A stretch of DNA of 64,000 nucleotides from Paramecium pentaurelia (lineage: Eukaryota > Ciliophora > Oligohymenophorea > Peniculida > Parameciidae): the NCBI GenBank assembly GCA_905183005.1, contig CAJJDO010000029.1, positions 464,091-528,090 on the forward strand. The letters run 5' to 3'. Shown here piece after piece: positions 1 to 10,681 of this stretch. The translations under genes and the position numbers were made by a program. The notes under the pieces were generated by a model that worked only from the letters and a program-made list of their open reading frames with translations, was not told the origin of the DNA and did not search any database. Numbering within the stretch: position 1 is the stretch's first letter; the number at the start of each line of letters is the position of its first letter.

Positions 1-2105
1 TTATATAATAGATTATGAATGATTTTAATAGTTTGATACTTTCATTATCATCCTAACTAATTAATAGAGTTCATCATTATTTGATAAATTTTATGATTCT
101 TTAAATAGATTAATTAATGGTTCACTTATTGAAGAACATAATAAATCTGATATCTATTTTACTTAAGCATTGATCTCTTCAATATTAGAATTAATCCATG
201 TTAATATAGCAATAATTAATGTATTTATATATGTAAATTGTTATTTAGTCAATAAATTAATATTTTTTAAAAGTTGAAATTAATTATTTGCAAAATTGAA
301 TAACTATAAATATATTAATAAAATAGATACCTAAATTATGCAATCTATGTTACCTTTTGAATAAATACGATAACATAATTTTAATATGCCTTCAACAAAA
401 GAATTTAACTGAGATTAATTAATAAAATCATTAAAATGTTGTTCTAAGAATAATACACAATCTGAAATTAATTGCTAATTTATAAGTTCGCTATTATTAC
501 TAATTTATTCAAAAGCACTAATTTATATTAAATATTTACACTCCAGCTAAGGATCCCAATAAAGGATGAAGCATATATTAAAAGAAGTATTTTGTTATTG
601 AAAGTAATAATTCATTATTTAAATTTATTTAATTAGTTAATCCACTAAACATCTATAGGGTTGTCTTTACAATAATATCATAATTTTAATTGTTTGGCAA
701 TTAAAGAACAAATTAAATTATTTATAAAACTAATTAATTATTAATTTAAAAGTCTGTTTCATCAATAATTGAACATAGGCAAAATAATGCTGCTTCACTT
801 TTAATAATTTATTCTATAGATTCAGGATTCGTAATAACCAAATTTGATAAGATGATTTAAAAAAATGAATTAGTTTAATTAATTTATTCAACATTTTTAT
901 ATATGTTAATGAATATTTCTTTACAATGTTCTCTAAAATCAGAAGTAGATATATTATTATCCTTACTTTCATAATCTGTTTTATTAAAATAGTCATCTTC
1001 ATCTTCAGATTCTCCTAATAATGATTATTTAGTTAATTTAATAGATTTTACTTTGCATCTATCAATCAAACATTATAATATTTTCAACCCAACACCTTAA
1101 ATTAAATTATTCTGTCTCATTTAACTCCAGAACTCAAAAGTCTAAAATACTATTTTCCTTTAAGGATTATTTACAATATTCACCATCATATTCAATATTG
1201 GTTCTTCATATTAAGTATTTTAGATGATTGGATAAAAATCACATATAAATTTAGTTGCAAAAGATGCAAACATAACTGAAATTTAAGGATTATAAATCTT
1301 TAATATAAATTCGAGCATTAATATTAAATTTTATTATACAATATCTTCGGTAATTTAATTTTTATTATATTATGAATAAACAACTGCTTCGTATAGTAAA
1401 GAGAACAATTTATCAGAATATTCAAGTGCATTATTTTACAATGCATGTTATATTAATACAATTATTTGTTGAATCAATTTTGAATCTTTGAATAAGCGAT
1501 ATGAAAATTAGACCCATGATTCAATGCATGAAATTGTTTACTTAAAAATATTCAAATCCTAGACACACAATAAACTTAGAAATATTTCTGAAAGTATACT
1601 TTCTTGTGTCTAGAATTCTAGTTGCAATTTCTATTATTCCTTTTTTGAATGGCATTCTTTACTTTAAATTGCAATTTAATTCAGAATTTCAATTCCTATT
1701 GGCATTTTTACCTTCATTAATTGTATTAATTCCTATAGTATTCTAAAAAGCATATATAATACTCTGATACCCTTTCCATAGCTGAGAGTTACCTACAATA
1801 ATGACAGCAAAAGATGAGCAAACTTAATTCAAGGCAATATTTGATAGTGGTCTTCCTAATAAATTTAAAAGATAAGGTTATATGGTAATGTCACATTCTT
1901 CCTTTAATCTTCTATAAATCAATTAACAAGCTATGAATTAATATTCTTATTAAATATTTTATTAATCTAATATTTATTAGGCAACAGTGAAAGCTTCCCT
2001 AGTTTATTGCAATTTAAGGATATATTTATTAGCTTCTTGACTTATATTCTTATCTGGATTTGAAAGATTCTAATATTGTTTAATAAATTCTTCTATGCTA
2101 AACAT
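1..2105 (-). CDS. Importin-beta superfamily nuclear transport receptor (transportin-3/importin-13-like), 3' end outside window
   Basis: Read with TAA/TAG as Gln, the minus strand opens with ATG at 2105 and stays coding to the window edge, so the C-terminus is missing. The N-terminus (MFSIEEFIKQYQNLSNP, then KLQQTREAFTVAQQIL and CSSFAVIIVGNSQLWKGYQS) matches the start of karyopherins of the transportin-3/importin-13 type, where the first HEAT repeats bind Ran-GTP. About 700 of the usual 920-1000 residues would be present, as Leu/Ile/Asn-rich helical repeats. Such receptors carry proteins such as SR factors through nuclear pores. Introns inside were not all resolved. Family assignment rests on the first ~90 residues; which karyopherin it is cannot be decided here. 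Confidence 0.7.
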
Positions 2106-3272
2106 TTAAGTTAATAATTATTTTAAATTAAATCAATTTTAATATTGAATATTGTAGCATACTTATTTCATTTTATCTCTCTTATTTTTCATCATAAATT
2201 CCTTTTTGTTTCTTCAAATTTTGATACAAATTTAACATCAAATTTAAGATTAACATAATTATATAATTACAAATAATCTATAATAATGAACTCTCTTTCA
2301 GTATTGAAGACAATAAAAATCCCAATATGATACTAAAGAGAAGAGTAACAAAAAAAGAATCATAATATAAAAATTTATTGTCCTGGAATTGTTGATTTGA
2401 TGAAGTTTTTTATTCATAAATTAATTCTAACTAATAACAACAACTTTTGATTAGACTCAAATCTATATTAAATATCAGAATATATGAAATCAAACATGAA
2501 TCATTTTTTGAGTCCAATTCTCCACTTCTAATTAAATTAAAATCTTATGAACTATAATCATTATATTAAACTAATTACTATCCAATAAATCAATAAATCC
2601 AAGTAGGTTAGTTTTACAAAAAGTAAAATATTGCAAAGAAGTTATTAAAGAACAACATCTGAATTACTTATTAACTTATTAATTAGCTCTAAAGTTATAT
2701 TAAAATTCATACATCCTTAGTTAAACTCTTGTGCATTGTGTATTTAATCTACTATAATGAAGAAGAATTTTCTAAAAATTACAGAATCCCTTCATTTTAG
2801 ATATTTAATATAATTATATTTATTTCAAATCAAATTAACATTCATAAATTAAAAGTGGTTGATATTTTTTATTTATAAACTTAATACAAAATTTTACTAT
2901 TACTCATTATTATAATGTATAATTCATTCCTTCTTTTATTAAGACAATTTACTTATTATTTTACAAATGAATATGTAATCTATTTGATTTAGAATTAATA
3001 ATTTAAAATATAATATATATTTTAATGAACAAATCTAATTAAATATAATGATATTATAACAATTGTATCAATTTAATTATGTTAATATACAATACATTAA
3101 TAGATTCTCTTGAATAATATTATAAGTATAATATTAATAAATTGAAAATGGAAAGGTTCTGTAAATTAAGAAAAAGAACATTCTTGATAGTAGAATTATT
3201 GAGATGGAAAATTAGTAATATAAATCTAAAACAACCACAAAATTGTTTTTATAAAAATAAATATTGATAATA
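2106..3272. other. Intergenic region with one doubtful ORF (2484-2987, +)
   Basis: About 1.17 kb between the karyopherin start and the acyl carrier protein. It is very AT-rich. A plus-strand frame from ATG 2484 to TGA 2987 is open for 167 codons, but it is rich in Ile, Leu and Tyr and matches no family I know. With a single stop codon such openings are expected by chance, so I do not call it a gene. A second overlapping frame near 2581-2758 also looks partly coding, which may mean a decayed gene. No RNA gene seen. Confidence 0.3.
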
Positions 3273-3674
3273 ATGTTTGTTAGAGCTCTTCGTCTCATAA
3301 ACCCAATGGGATTCTAATATAGAACTTTTAGATTCTGTTCAACAACTTAAAACAAGGAGTTATTAGAAGAAGTCACTTCTAAAGTACTTCAAGTCATGAA
3401 ATCTGCTGCAAAATGCAAAGTTGACAAATTATCAGATAAAGTAAAAAAGATTTCATATGTAGGCTACATTTGAAGAATTAGGGTTTGACTCATTAGATGC
3501 AGTTGAAATGGTTGTAGCTTTGGAAGAGAATTTTGGATTTGGTAATAATATCAACATATGAATTTATTAGATATAGCAAATGAAGAAGCTGAAAGAATTA
3601 AGGGAGTGGGTGAGGCAATTGCTGTTTTCTATAAATATGTTGTGCAGAGGAACTAAACTTCAGTTAAATAATGA
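3273..3674 (+). CDS. Acyl carrier protein, mitochondrial type
   Basis: Small protein of about 116 residues. The core is LGFDSLDAVEMVVALEENF, containing the DSL Ser that receives 4'-phosphopantetheine, followed by FDIANEEAERIKGVGEAI, the acidic helix that docks onto partner enzymes. The N-terminus (MFVRALRLINPMGFQYRTFRF) is Arg-rich and lacks acidic residues, as expected of a mitochondrial presequence. ACP carries growing acyl chains in mitochondrial type II fatty acid synthesis and is also a subunit of respiratory complex I and a helper of Fe-S assembly. Two introns fit: 22 nt (gtaaaaaagatttcatatgtag) after SDK and 29 nt just before DIANEE. Both restore the reading frame exactly across the family signature, which makes the model secure. 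Confidence 0.93.
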
Positions 3675-3959
3675 TTAATAATCAATTAAACAAACAATAT
3701 AAGTTTTTCATTTAATTCATATTAGATTTAAGTATTTCTTATAGACAGAACCTCAATTCTTAATATTACTTTGTTTTTATCTTTTCCATAAATTTTTATT
3801 TGTAAATACAAAAAAAGTTTTAATATTTTCTTAAATTTGAAAAATGAATAACGATTCAAAAAAGCTGTATTTGTATAAATTGAAAGAGTATATATATAAT
3901 CTAAAACTTCTATTAAATTATCAAAGAACATTTAAGTGTTTATATAATATTAATTATAA
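3675..3959. other. Short intergenic spacer
   Basis: 285 bases of AT-rich DNA between the ACP stop and the next plus-strand ATG. Nothing coding or structured recognised; it presumably holds the downstream gene's promoter. Confidence 0.5.
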
Positions 3960-4292
3960 ATGAGGATAGTCGTTCTAGTATTTATGATGATGCTAATAAT
4001 GTTGTCTGAATAAAGAAAGCATTTTATGGGAGAATAAGAAATTCATAATGCTGCAGCACCTCCAACAGCAAAACCAGCACCTCCAACAGCCAAACCCTCC
4101 ACTTCATCTCCTTAACCACCACCATAATCTACTTAAATAAACAATTCCACAGCCATAAATAATGGCCCGACCAAAGAATAATTACAGGCAGCCAACCCAG
4201 CCAGAAATATATGGCAAAGGTTATTTGGACAGTTAGATTCTGTTCAGATTACTGCAGTTATGATTGTTATTACATCCATTTTAATAATTTGA
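3960..4292 (+). CDS. Small Pro/Ala-rich protein with N-terminal signal and C-terminal membrane segment
   Basis: Uninterrupted 110-codon frame. Residues 1-17 (MRIVVLVFMMMLIMLSE) look like a signal peptide. Residues ~29-45 contain two copies of an APPTAKP unit, followed by PSTSSPQPPPQSTQ, a flexible linker. The last ~17 residues (ITAVMIVITSILII) form a single hydrophobic segment right at the C-terminus, after a basic/aromatic stretch RNIWQRLFGQ. The layout suggests a small secretory-pathway membrane protein whose middle is exposed in the lumen. Base composition is richer in G/C than the surroundings, which supports a real gene. I recognise no family and infer no function. Confidence 0.65.
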
Positions 4293-4399
4293 TTTATTAA
4301 CTGATGAACTTAGACAAACTCCATCATCGTTTTTACAAAAAAGATAGCTTAAATTACAAAACTTCTTTTCTTCTTTAACACTAATAATGTTGAACATGC

Positions 4400-4888
4400 A
4401 TGGTATTCAAAAGTATCTATGGGTTAAATTGTAAAATAGTATCATAATCTTATTTAAATTTAAGAGTGAATCAAATCATTGTCATTTACAAGCAAGAATT
4501 AGATATAGATAAAAAAATAATGATATTTAAAACTAAAATAGTTTCAAGAAAAATTAAAAAGAGAAATAGGAAGCATAAAATACAATAGAAGAAAAAAAAT
4601 AAGAACTTGTAATTTAATATGAAAAGAGATAAACTCAAAGAAGTAAATGAATTAAAAAATAGATATTAGATTGTTTCTCAAAATAAATTGACAGGGATGT
4701 CATAATAAAAAAAAGAGTATCATAAAAATAATTAGAAGAGACTATTAGAGAATGGAAAAATAAATATAATTCTCATATAAAATGATTTATATAAGGTTTA
4801 TCATTTGTTAATGCATAAATTATACATGTTTGAGGAAGAATATTTATTATTAACATCATAATTATTATAATCTAATTAGCCTATATGA
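4400..4888 (+). pseudogene. Lys/Gln-rich orphan ORF, probably a decayed or mis-modelled gene
   Basis: Open from ATG 4400 to TGA 4888 (162 codons). The middle is basic and helical (KRNRKHKIQQKKKNKN, then KRDKLKEVNELKNRYQ), the end is hydrophobic and aromatic (LMHKLYMFEEEYLLLTSQLL). Straight after the TGA the same frame goes on with coding-like residues (IKYRQIEYKEVKVEFEYLN) to another TGA at about 4946, and again beyond. No GT..AG intron removes these TGAs. Either a gene is losing function or an exon was missed. No family recognised. It lies between two clear genes and converges on the minus-strand gene that ends at 5169. Confidence 0.4.
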
Positions 4889-5168
4889 ATAAAATATAGA
4901 CAAATTGAATATAAGGAAGTTAAAGTCGAATTTGAATATTTAAATTGATTAAGTAGTTTAAATCTTATGTCTAATTCAAAGTTGAATTTTTAAGAAAGTA
5001 AATGAAAAGATGAAATAATTTATATTAGAATAAATTTAAAGAGATAATGATTACTACAAAATGTTTAATGTTAACCTTACAATAGGAACACTTAATATTT
5101 TAGATAATAATCAAAACCATAACTGGTAAAATGCAATAAAGAAAATGAACTATCATTTTATTTAATTT

Positions 5169-6090
5169 TCAGTAAATTATGCAGCTTGTACAGCATTCTC
5201 TATTTTTTGGTTTCTCCTCTTTTAAAAGTGAGTGCAAGAGTATTTAACTTGTTTTTGGAGTGTTTTCAACCGAAAAAGTAGGCTGTACACAACTGCTAGA
5301 ATAAGCAAAATCCTCATTATTTTTTGATTTAATTAGAAACTCTTGTTGATGAGTTTAGGTAGATGCATCAATTTTATCCTTATGAACTTTTGGCTAATTT
5401 GCAATTTATTCCAACTCTTCTTCAAGTTTTTACTTATAATCAGTGAGTTAAAGATATTAGATATAATCTACATCTTCTTCTGATTCTTAACGCTGATGCT
5501 ATACAAATTAATTAACTTTTATTTTCTCTTCTTTAGAACCTTCTTAAGGTATGGAAACAGCATCCAATTTCATTTTTTATTATAAATTTTATATGATTCT
5601 CTGATTTTCTTTATTATGAATGTCTTACAGCATAAACTATTGACTTAATTCTTTTAGTTATTACTATCTTTCAAATATGATCTATTGTGTAATTTTTATG
5701 TATTATTCATCTTAGTTATTTTCTTATTAGTATTGATTAGTCAATTATTCCAACTCATGCAATTACTAATTGAAATAAGCTTCATACTTTAAATAATTAA
5801 TCAAAATCTTCTTGTTATTTCTAACTTATCTCATCTATGTCTTGTAATTCCTTAAGCTACTATTATTGAATGGTTGAAATTATTTCTTGAAAATCACCCT
5901 CAACATCTTCTGTCTAATTTTCATTCGAATTTTCCTTTTTATTAAAGATAATTAGTACATCATCCAAGATCATTTCATGTTATTCAACTTTCTATTGCAA
6001 ATCAATTATGACCTATAATGCCCCATAGAGTTATTCTTCATAATAAGGAATAGAATCTAGTGTAAGTTAATCCACAATTTCTTAATCCAT
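5169..6090 (-). CDS. Coiled-coil protein, Gln/Glu-rich
   Basis: About 300 residues from ATG 6090 to TGA 5169. The sequence is dominated by heptad-like helices rich in Gln, Glu and Leu, nearly all Gln written TAA or TAG (for example IISTIQQQQLKELQDIDEIS and LKELSQQFMLQDIHNKENQR). The N-terminus is acidic (MDQEIVDQLTLDSIPYYEEQ). The C-terminus turns Ser/Lys-rich and ends in a Cys-containing tail (RECCTSCIIY). One 22 nt intron (5766-5787) sits after the QLFK segment. Such proteins often form cytoskeletal or basal-body scaffolds in ciliates, but nothing here identifies a specific role. Confidence 0.7.
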
Positions 6091-6534
6091 AATAATTTTA
6101 TTTATTATACTATATGAAATAATCATCATTATCTTATTCTATGTTCGATCCAAAAATAGAAACTACAATATTTAATCATAGATAGAATTAGAAATATATA
6201 ATTTTTGTATATTATAAAAGTTAAAAAATACTTTTTTGAACATATATATTTAAAATGCTCTAGTTATTAGAAATACAATGTTGATATTTATTGATTATAT
6301 AATATCAAAATTGTGTATCTTTCAAAAATGATTCTTATTTATATCATAAAATATCAAATTAATCAGTAATAGCTTTTAAGTTCAAATATTTTTTAGTTGT
6401 CTTTCTCAAAAAAATTCAGTAAATATTATAAAATTTTATATAAGATTGATCGAGATATATATACAAAATAGAGGTGATTATTTATAATTAAAATATTTGA
6501 TTGAATAATCAATAGTTAAAATCAAAAATTCTAA
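6091..6534. other. Intergenic spacer between two minus-strand genes
   Basis: 444 bases, very AT-rich. It should contain the 3' end of the Hippo-like kinase transcript and the promoter of the coiled-coil gene. No coding or repeat structure seen. Confidence 0.5.
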
Positions 6535-6727
6535 TCAATAATTAGAATTAATATTTTATTATTTTAGTAAAAACTCAGTGTTTACTTTTTGTTTAGGATT
6601 AGATCTTAATTATGCTGTTGGAGAACTTATATTCTATATTTTAATTTAAGGGATTTTTATATTAGATAATTTTTATAAAACTTCTGCATTTACTTAAAAT
6701 GGAACTGTAACTTCTATTTTTTAAGGA

Positions 6728-6807
<80 letters not shown>

Positions 6808-8156
6808 GACTAATTATTGAGTTTAAATCAATAATTAAGGTTTAGTTTAAGGAATCTATTATAATGGCTTAGTTATTTCAGGGGGCTCATTTGACTTTAT
6901 TTTTTGAGTCAGCATCTCAATTTTAGGCATATATTTTTATTTAACTTTTGAAATTTCTTCCTCCATTTACAATTGCAAGAATGCCAAAAACTTTTTTCTC
7001 TCATCTTAATTCATGTTTTCCATTTATTATTCATCACTTAATTATTCATCTATAATCTCATTTATTATTTTTTCCTTTTTAGCATAAGTTACAAAGTCTA
7101 ATTCCTTTTCGCTTTTACTTTTAACTTCTTCCTCTTTAATTACAAGTGTTCCGCATTCCACTACAGTACCAGATGATTGTTCTTCATCTTCACTATTTTC
7201 TTATTTAGAGATCAAGGTCTATACATTTTCTAAATTTCCTTGAGTTTTTGATTATCTATACTCATCAATTTAGTTGAGAAACTTTTCGATTAGATTTACT
7301 AATTTCTTTTAATCTAATTTGCCTTATTTTATGAATGGAGACTAAAGTAATTGTTAAGCAGTCGGTCTTTCTGAGACTTACACTCTTAAGCAAGATTTTA
7401 CGAAATCGTTAAATTCCTTCGACCATTTTTCAGGATTAGTTAAACCCTAAGGTGGGTTATTTTTTATTGCAAACATTGCTCTTACAGGATGAATATGAGA
7501 ATAAGGAGGTTTTCCTTCTGCAAGTTCAATAGCAGTGACTCCTAATGACCAAATGTCTGTTAGATGGTTATATCGATTCTTAGATATAACTTCAGGAGAC
7601 ATGTAAACAGGGGTGCCTATTACTGTTCCCTTTTTATTAGAGTAAAAATACTTTATCTGCATTCGTATAAATGAGTTGTGCAGCTACTCCAAAATCAGCA
7701 ATTTTAATTGTTCCTTTTTCATCCAATAATATATTTCCAGCCTTTATATCTCTATGAATTTTTTTATTTGCATGCAAATATTCGATTCCAAGTAGTACAT
7801 GATATAAAATTGCAGCTATCTCTGACTCAGTTAATGTTTTTTAAGTGATTTTCAATAAATCAATAATTGACCCTCCTACACAATATTCCATCACTAACCA
7901 TAAATTTCCATCTTTATAAAAGGAACCATAATATTGTACTATATGAGGATGTTAACATTCCTACTTACTTTAATGATAATACTTTCAAAATCTAAATCTC
8001 CTTAATTAATGATTGAATTTCACCAGTTGAAGGAACTATTTTTATAGCCACAATTTAGCCGTTCTTATGTCTCCCCTTATAAACTTTTGCATAAGCACCT
8101 TCTCCAATTAATTCATTCAACTCAAACTATTCCTCAGGGTCTTAATTAGAATACAT
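6535..8156 (-). CDS. Hippo/MST-like STE20 protein kinase with SARAH-like helix and poly-Gln tract
   Basis: About 525 residues. The kinase domain starts at once: ELNELIGEGAYAKVYKG (P-loop), VAIKIV (catalytic Lys), HRDIKAGNILLDEKG, ADFGVAAQL, then GTPVYMSPEVI and DIWSLGVTAIELAEGKPPYS. HRDIKAGN plus GVAAQL is typical of the MST/Hippo (GCK-II) group. After an acidic linker a helix reads ERKKFLAFLQLQMEEEIS followed by KVKQKYMPKIEML, closely resembling the C-terminal SARAH dimerisation helix of MST kinases. A run of 26 Gln, every codon TAA, follows (6730-6807), then ~60 further residues. Two 22 nt introns (7961-7982, 7630-7651) fit precisely. Predicted role: upstream kinase for NDR/LATS-type kinases controlling morphogenesis or division. 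It is divergent from the ankyrin-AGC kinase gene. Confidence 0.92.
6730..6807 (-). repeat. Trinucleotide microsatellite, 26 consecutive TAA (Gln) codons
   Basis: Perfect ATT/TAA repeat of 78 bases lying in frame in the C-terminal part of the Hippo-like kinase. On the coding strand it reads as 26 TAA codons, so it is poly-Gln in code 6 and would be 26 stops in the standard code. The flanking codons (QQLV before, YPQKIEV after) keep the frame. Slippage here would change tract length without breaking the frame. Confidence 0.95.
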
Positions 8157-8604
8157 ACAAATTATTAATAATTATGATTATTCAGTATTTTATAAGGATA
8201 ATCAAATTATACCTATCAATACTTTAAAATATAATGTTTGAGAGGTTCTATTGAAAAGACTTGATTTTACAAATTTAATAGAATTAGATTTAATTTCACC
8301 TTTGTTTTTAATAATATCTTGCATGAAAATTTGTCGATCTTTTAGGATTACTTAATTTATTGTAGATATATTTTAATTATTCTGTAAAAATAAATTTATA
8401 AACCTAACATTTATGGAGAATCAACAATCCAATCAAATAATATATCAGTTATTTTTTTGTATGAGAATATAATCTTTTATTTCTACTCTATGAGTTTATA
8501 TTAGTTTAGATTTGTATAAAACATATAAAGTATGAAGATTTGATGAGAAAAATTATTTTAGAAAAATATAAATTATTAAGTTATTTCAAAAATATTCTAA
8601 TTCA
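8157..8604. other. Divergent intergenic region between two kinase genes
   Basis: 448 AT-rich bases separating the start of the Hippo-like kinase (-) from the ankyrin-AGC kinase (+). It must hold both promoters. No motif stood out. Confidence 0.5.
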
Positions 8605-10544
8605 ATGAACGTTTAATAGGTTCCAATAACAAAACCTCCATCTCGTTCACCTATGCAAACTTATAACATAGCAAAAATAATAAAAACAGAACCATCACAA
8701 TCTGATAGATAATTTTCAGCTGGTCATAGATGTGAACGATCAATGCTTTCACCTAGTCTTCTTGATGAAGGGTCAGTTTTGGTTCAAAAATTACCACCTA
8801 ATAAATTAGTAATAAATGTAAATATCAAGGTAAAAGCTTCAGGCAAATATCCAGAATTTTGTATTCGAGATCAAGATACAGGCAAAGTCATTGATATTCG
8901 TTATTAAGATTGGAGAAATAATTGGTTATTCTATTTTTAATCTATTAGGAATACAAAGAGTCCAAATAATGCCAAATTGATAAAAGCAGTGAAAAACAAT
9001 TCCTATAATGAGGTTAGAGAAATCCTCTTAAAAGACAAGCCTGACATCAATTCAAGAGATACAGAAGGACATACAGTATTACATTTAAGTGTGATGAGTG
9101 GAAACTCTAAATTAGTTGGATTACTATTATATCATGAAGCTCAAATAGATTCATTAAATTCAAAATTATAAACACCTTTAATGATTGCTTGCAGTTTAGG
9201 GGCTGAAGAGATTACTTAATAATTAATTACAGCAGGAGCCGATATCAATGTTTAAGATATTAATAAAAATACTTGTCTTCATTTAGCAACCATGAATGAA
9301 AGATAGAAAATTATAGATTTATTATTAAATAAACAAAGTTTGAATCTAAATTTAAAGTATATTGAATTATTGATATCTTAGAAATAAAGAGAATAAAATT
9401 GCTATGGATTATTCTTCCAATTAATAAATATTTCTTTAGGCTATGCAAAAATAAAATAATAATTCAATAAAAATTTATGATGCAAGGACTGACTTTGGAA
9501 GTGAAAATTCCAATTCATTTAATGAAGATAAAGTTGGTCCACATCATTTTAAAGTACATGCCCTTATTGGAAGAGGCAGTTTTGGAGAAGTTTATTTAGT
9601 TGAAAAGCTGGATACAAATTAATTATTAGCAATGAAAGTTCTTCATAAATCAAAAATATAAAGTATTAATAATTTATAATATTAGAACAAAATCTTACAA
9701 GATATGCATTAACAGAGAGAAATGTATTATCATTAACTAAACATCCCTTTATTGTCAGGTTAAGATATGCATTCCAAACTGCTGATAAGCTCTGTCTTAT
9801 TATGGATTATTGTCCTGGAGGAGATTTAAGTTCTCATTTAAGAAGAGAATAGAGATTTCCGGAAGAAAGAGTAAAATTGTATCTGACTTAAATGATTCTT
9901 GCTTTGGAAGATTTACATAAGAGAGATATAATTTTCAGAGATTTGAAACCTGACAATATTGTTTTGGATGCAGATGGCTTTGCTATGTTAACTGATTTCG
10001 GTTTATCAAAAGAAGGAGTTTAAGAACATTATTCTGGTGCAAGATCATTTTGTGGATCTGTGGCTTATTTAGCACCTGAGATGCTAAAAAGATGTGGTCA
10101 TGGAAAGGCAGTCGATTGGTACTTATTAGGAGTTGTTATGTATGAACTTTTAGTTGGGCAGCCTCCTTATTATGCAAATGATAGAGAAGAACTTTTTAAT
10201 AATATTTAAAAAGCTGATCTAAAACTACCAACATATATTTCCCATGATGGGATTAATCTATTGAAAGCGGTAAATAATTCGTTTTAAATGCTTTTTAGCT
10301 ATTATAAAGAAATCCAGCTAAAAGATTAGGTTCTGGTAAAGGAGATGCTGAAGAAATTAAAGCTCATCCTTATTTTAATGATATTGAATGGGGTAAGGTT
10401 AAAGAAAAATAAATAAAAATGCCAATTTTGAGTAGAAAAACAAGGTTCATTAAGGTTGAACATAATGTTTTTGAAATTGGTAGCTTTTTAGAGTAATCTC
10501 ATTTAGCTGGATGGTCATTTGCAGAACATAAAATATAATAGTGA
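8605..10544 (+). CDS. Ankyrin-repeat/AGC protein kinase fusion
   Basis: About 620 residues. A Ser/Pro-rich N-terminus (~1-65) leads into a small domain ending DIRYQDWRNNW, then three to four ankyrin repeats (~115-245; GHTVLHLSVMSGNSKLVGLL, QTPLMIACSLGAEEI, NTCLHLATMNERQ). The kinase domain follows: LIGRGSFGEVYLVEK, LLAMKVLHKS (catalytic Lys), DIIFRDLKPDNIVLD, TDFGLSKEG, then a T-loop with SFCGSVAYLAPEML and the AGC tail hydrophobic area. FRD in place of YRD is common in AGC kinases. Introns of 25, 23 and 29 nt (9357-9381, 9663-9685, 10270-10298) each restore conserved motifs. The repeats probably target or restrain the kinase. Fusion of ankyrin repeats to an AGC kinase is typical of ciliates and other protists and rare in animals. 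Confidence 0.93.
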
Positions 10545-10681
10545 TTTTCGTTAATACTTAATACAAAATTACAATACCATTAATCTTAATAACATTATTT
10601 AAACTATAAAATTAATTATATTTCTTCAATAGTATAAAATAATGGATTGATTTATTTGATTAATTTCATTAAAAAAAAAGC

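Noticed and set aside
2484..2987. 167-codon plus-strand ORF as a gene
   Set aside because: Hydrophobic low-complexity composition, no motif, and in AT-rich DNA with TGA as the only stop such ORFs occur by chance.
6730..6807. Microsatellite as a break in the kinase gene
   Set aside because: The repeat is in frame and reads as Gln codons; flanking protein sequence continues on both sides.
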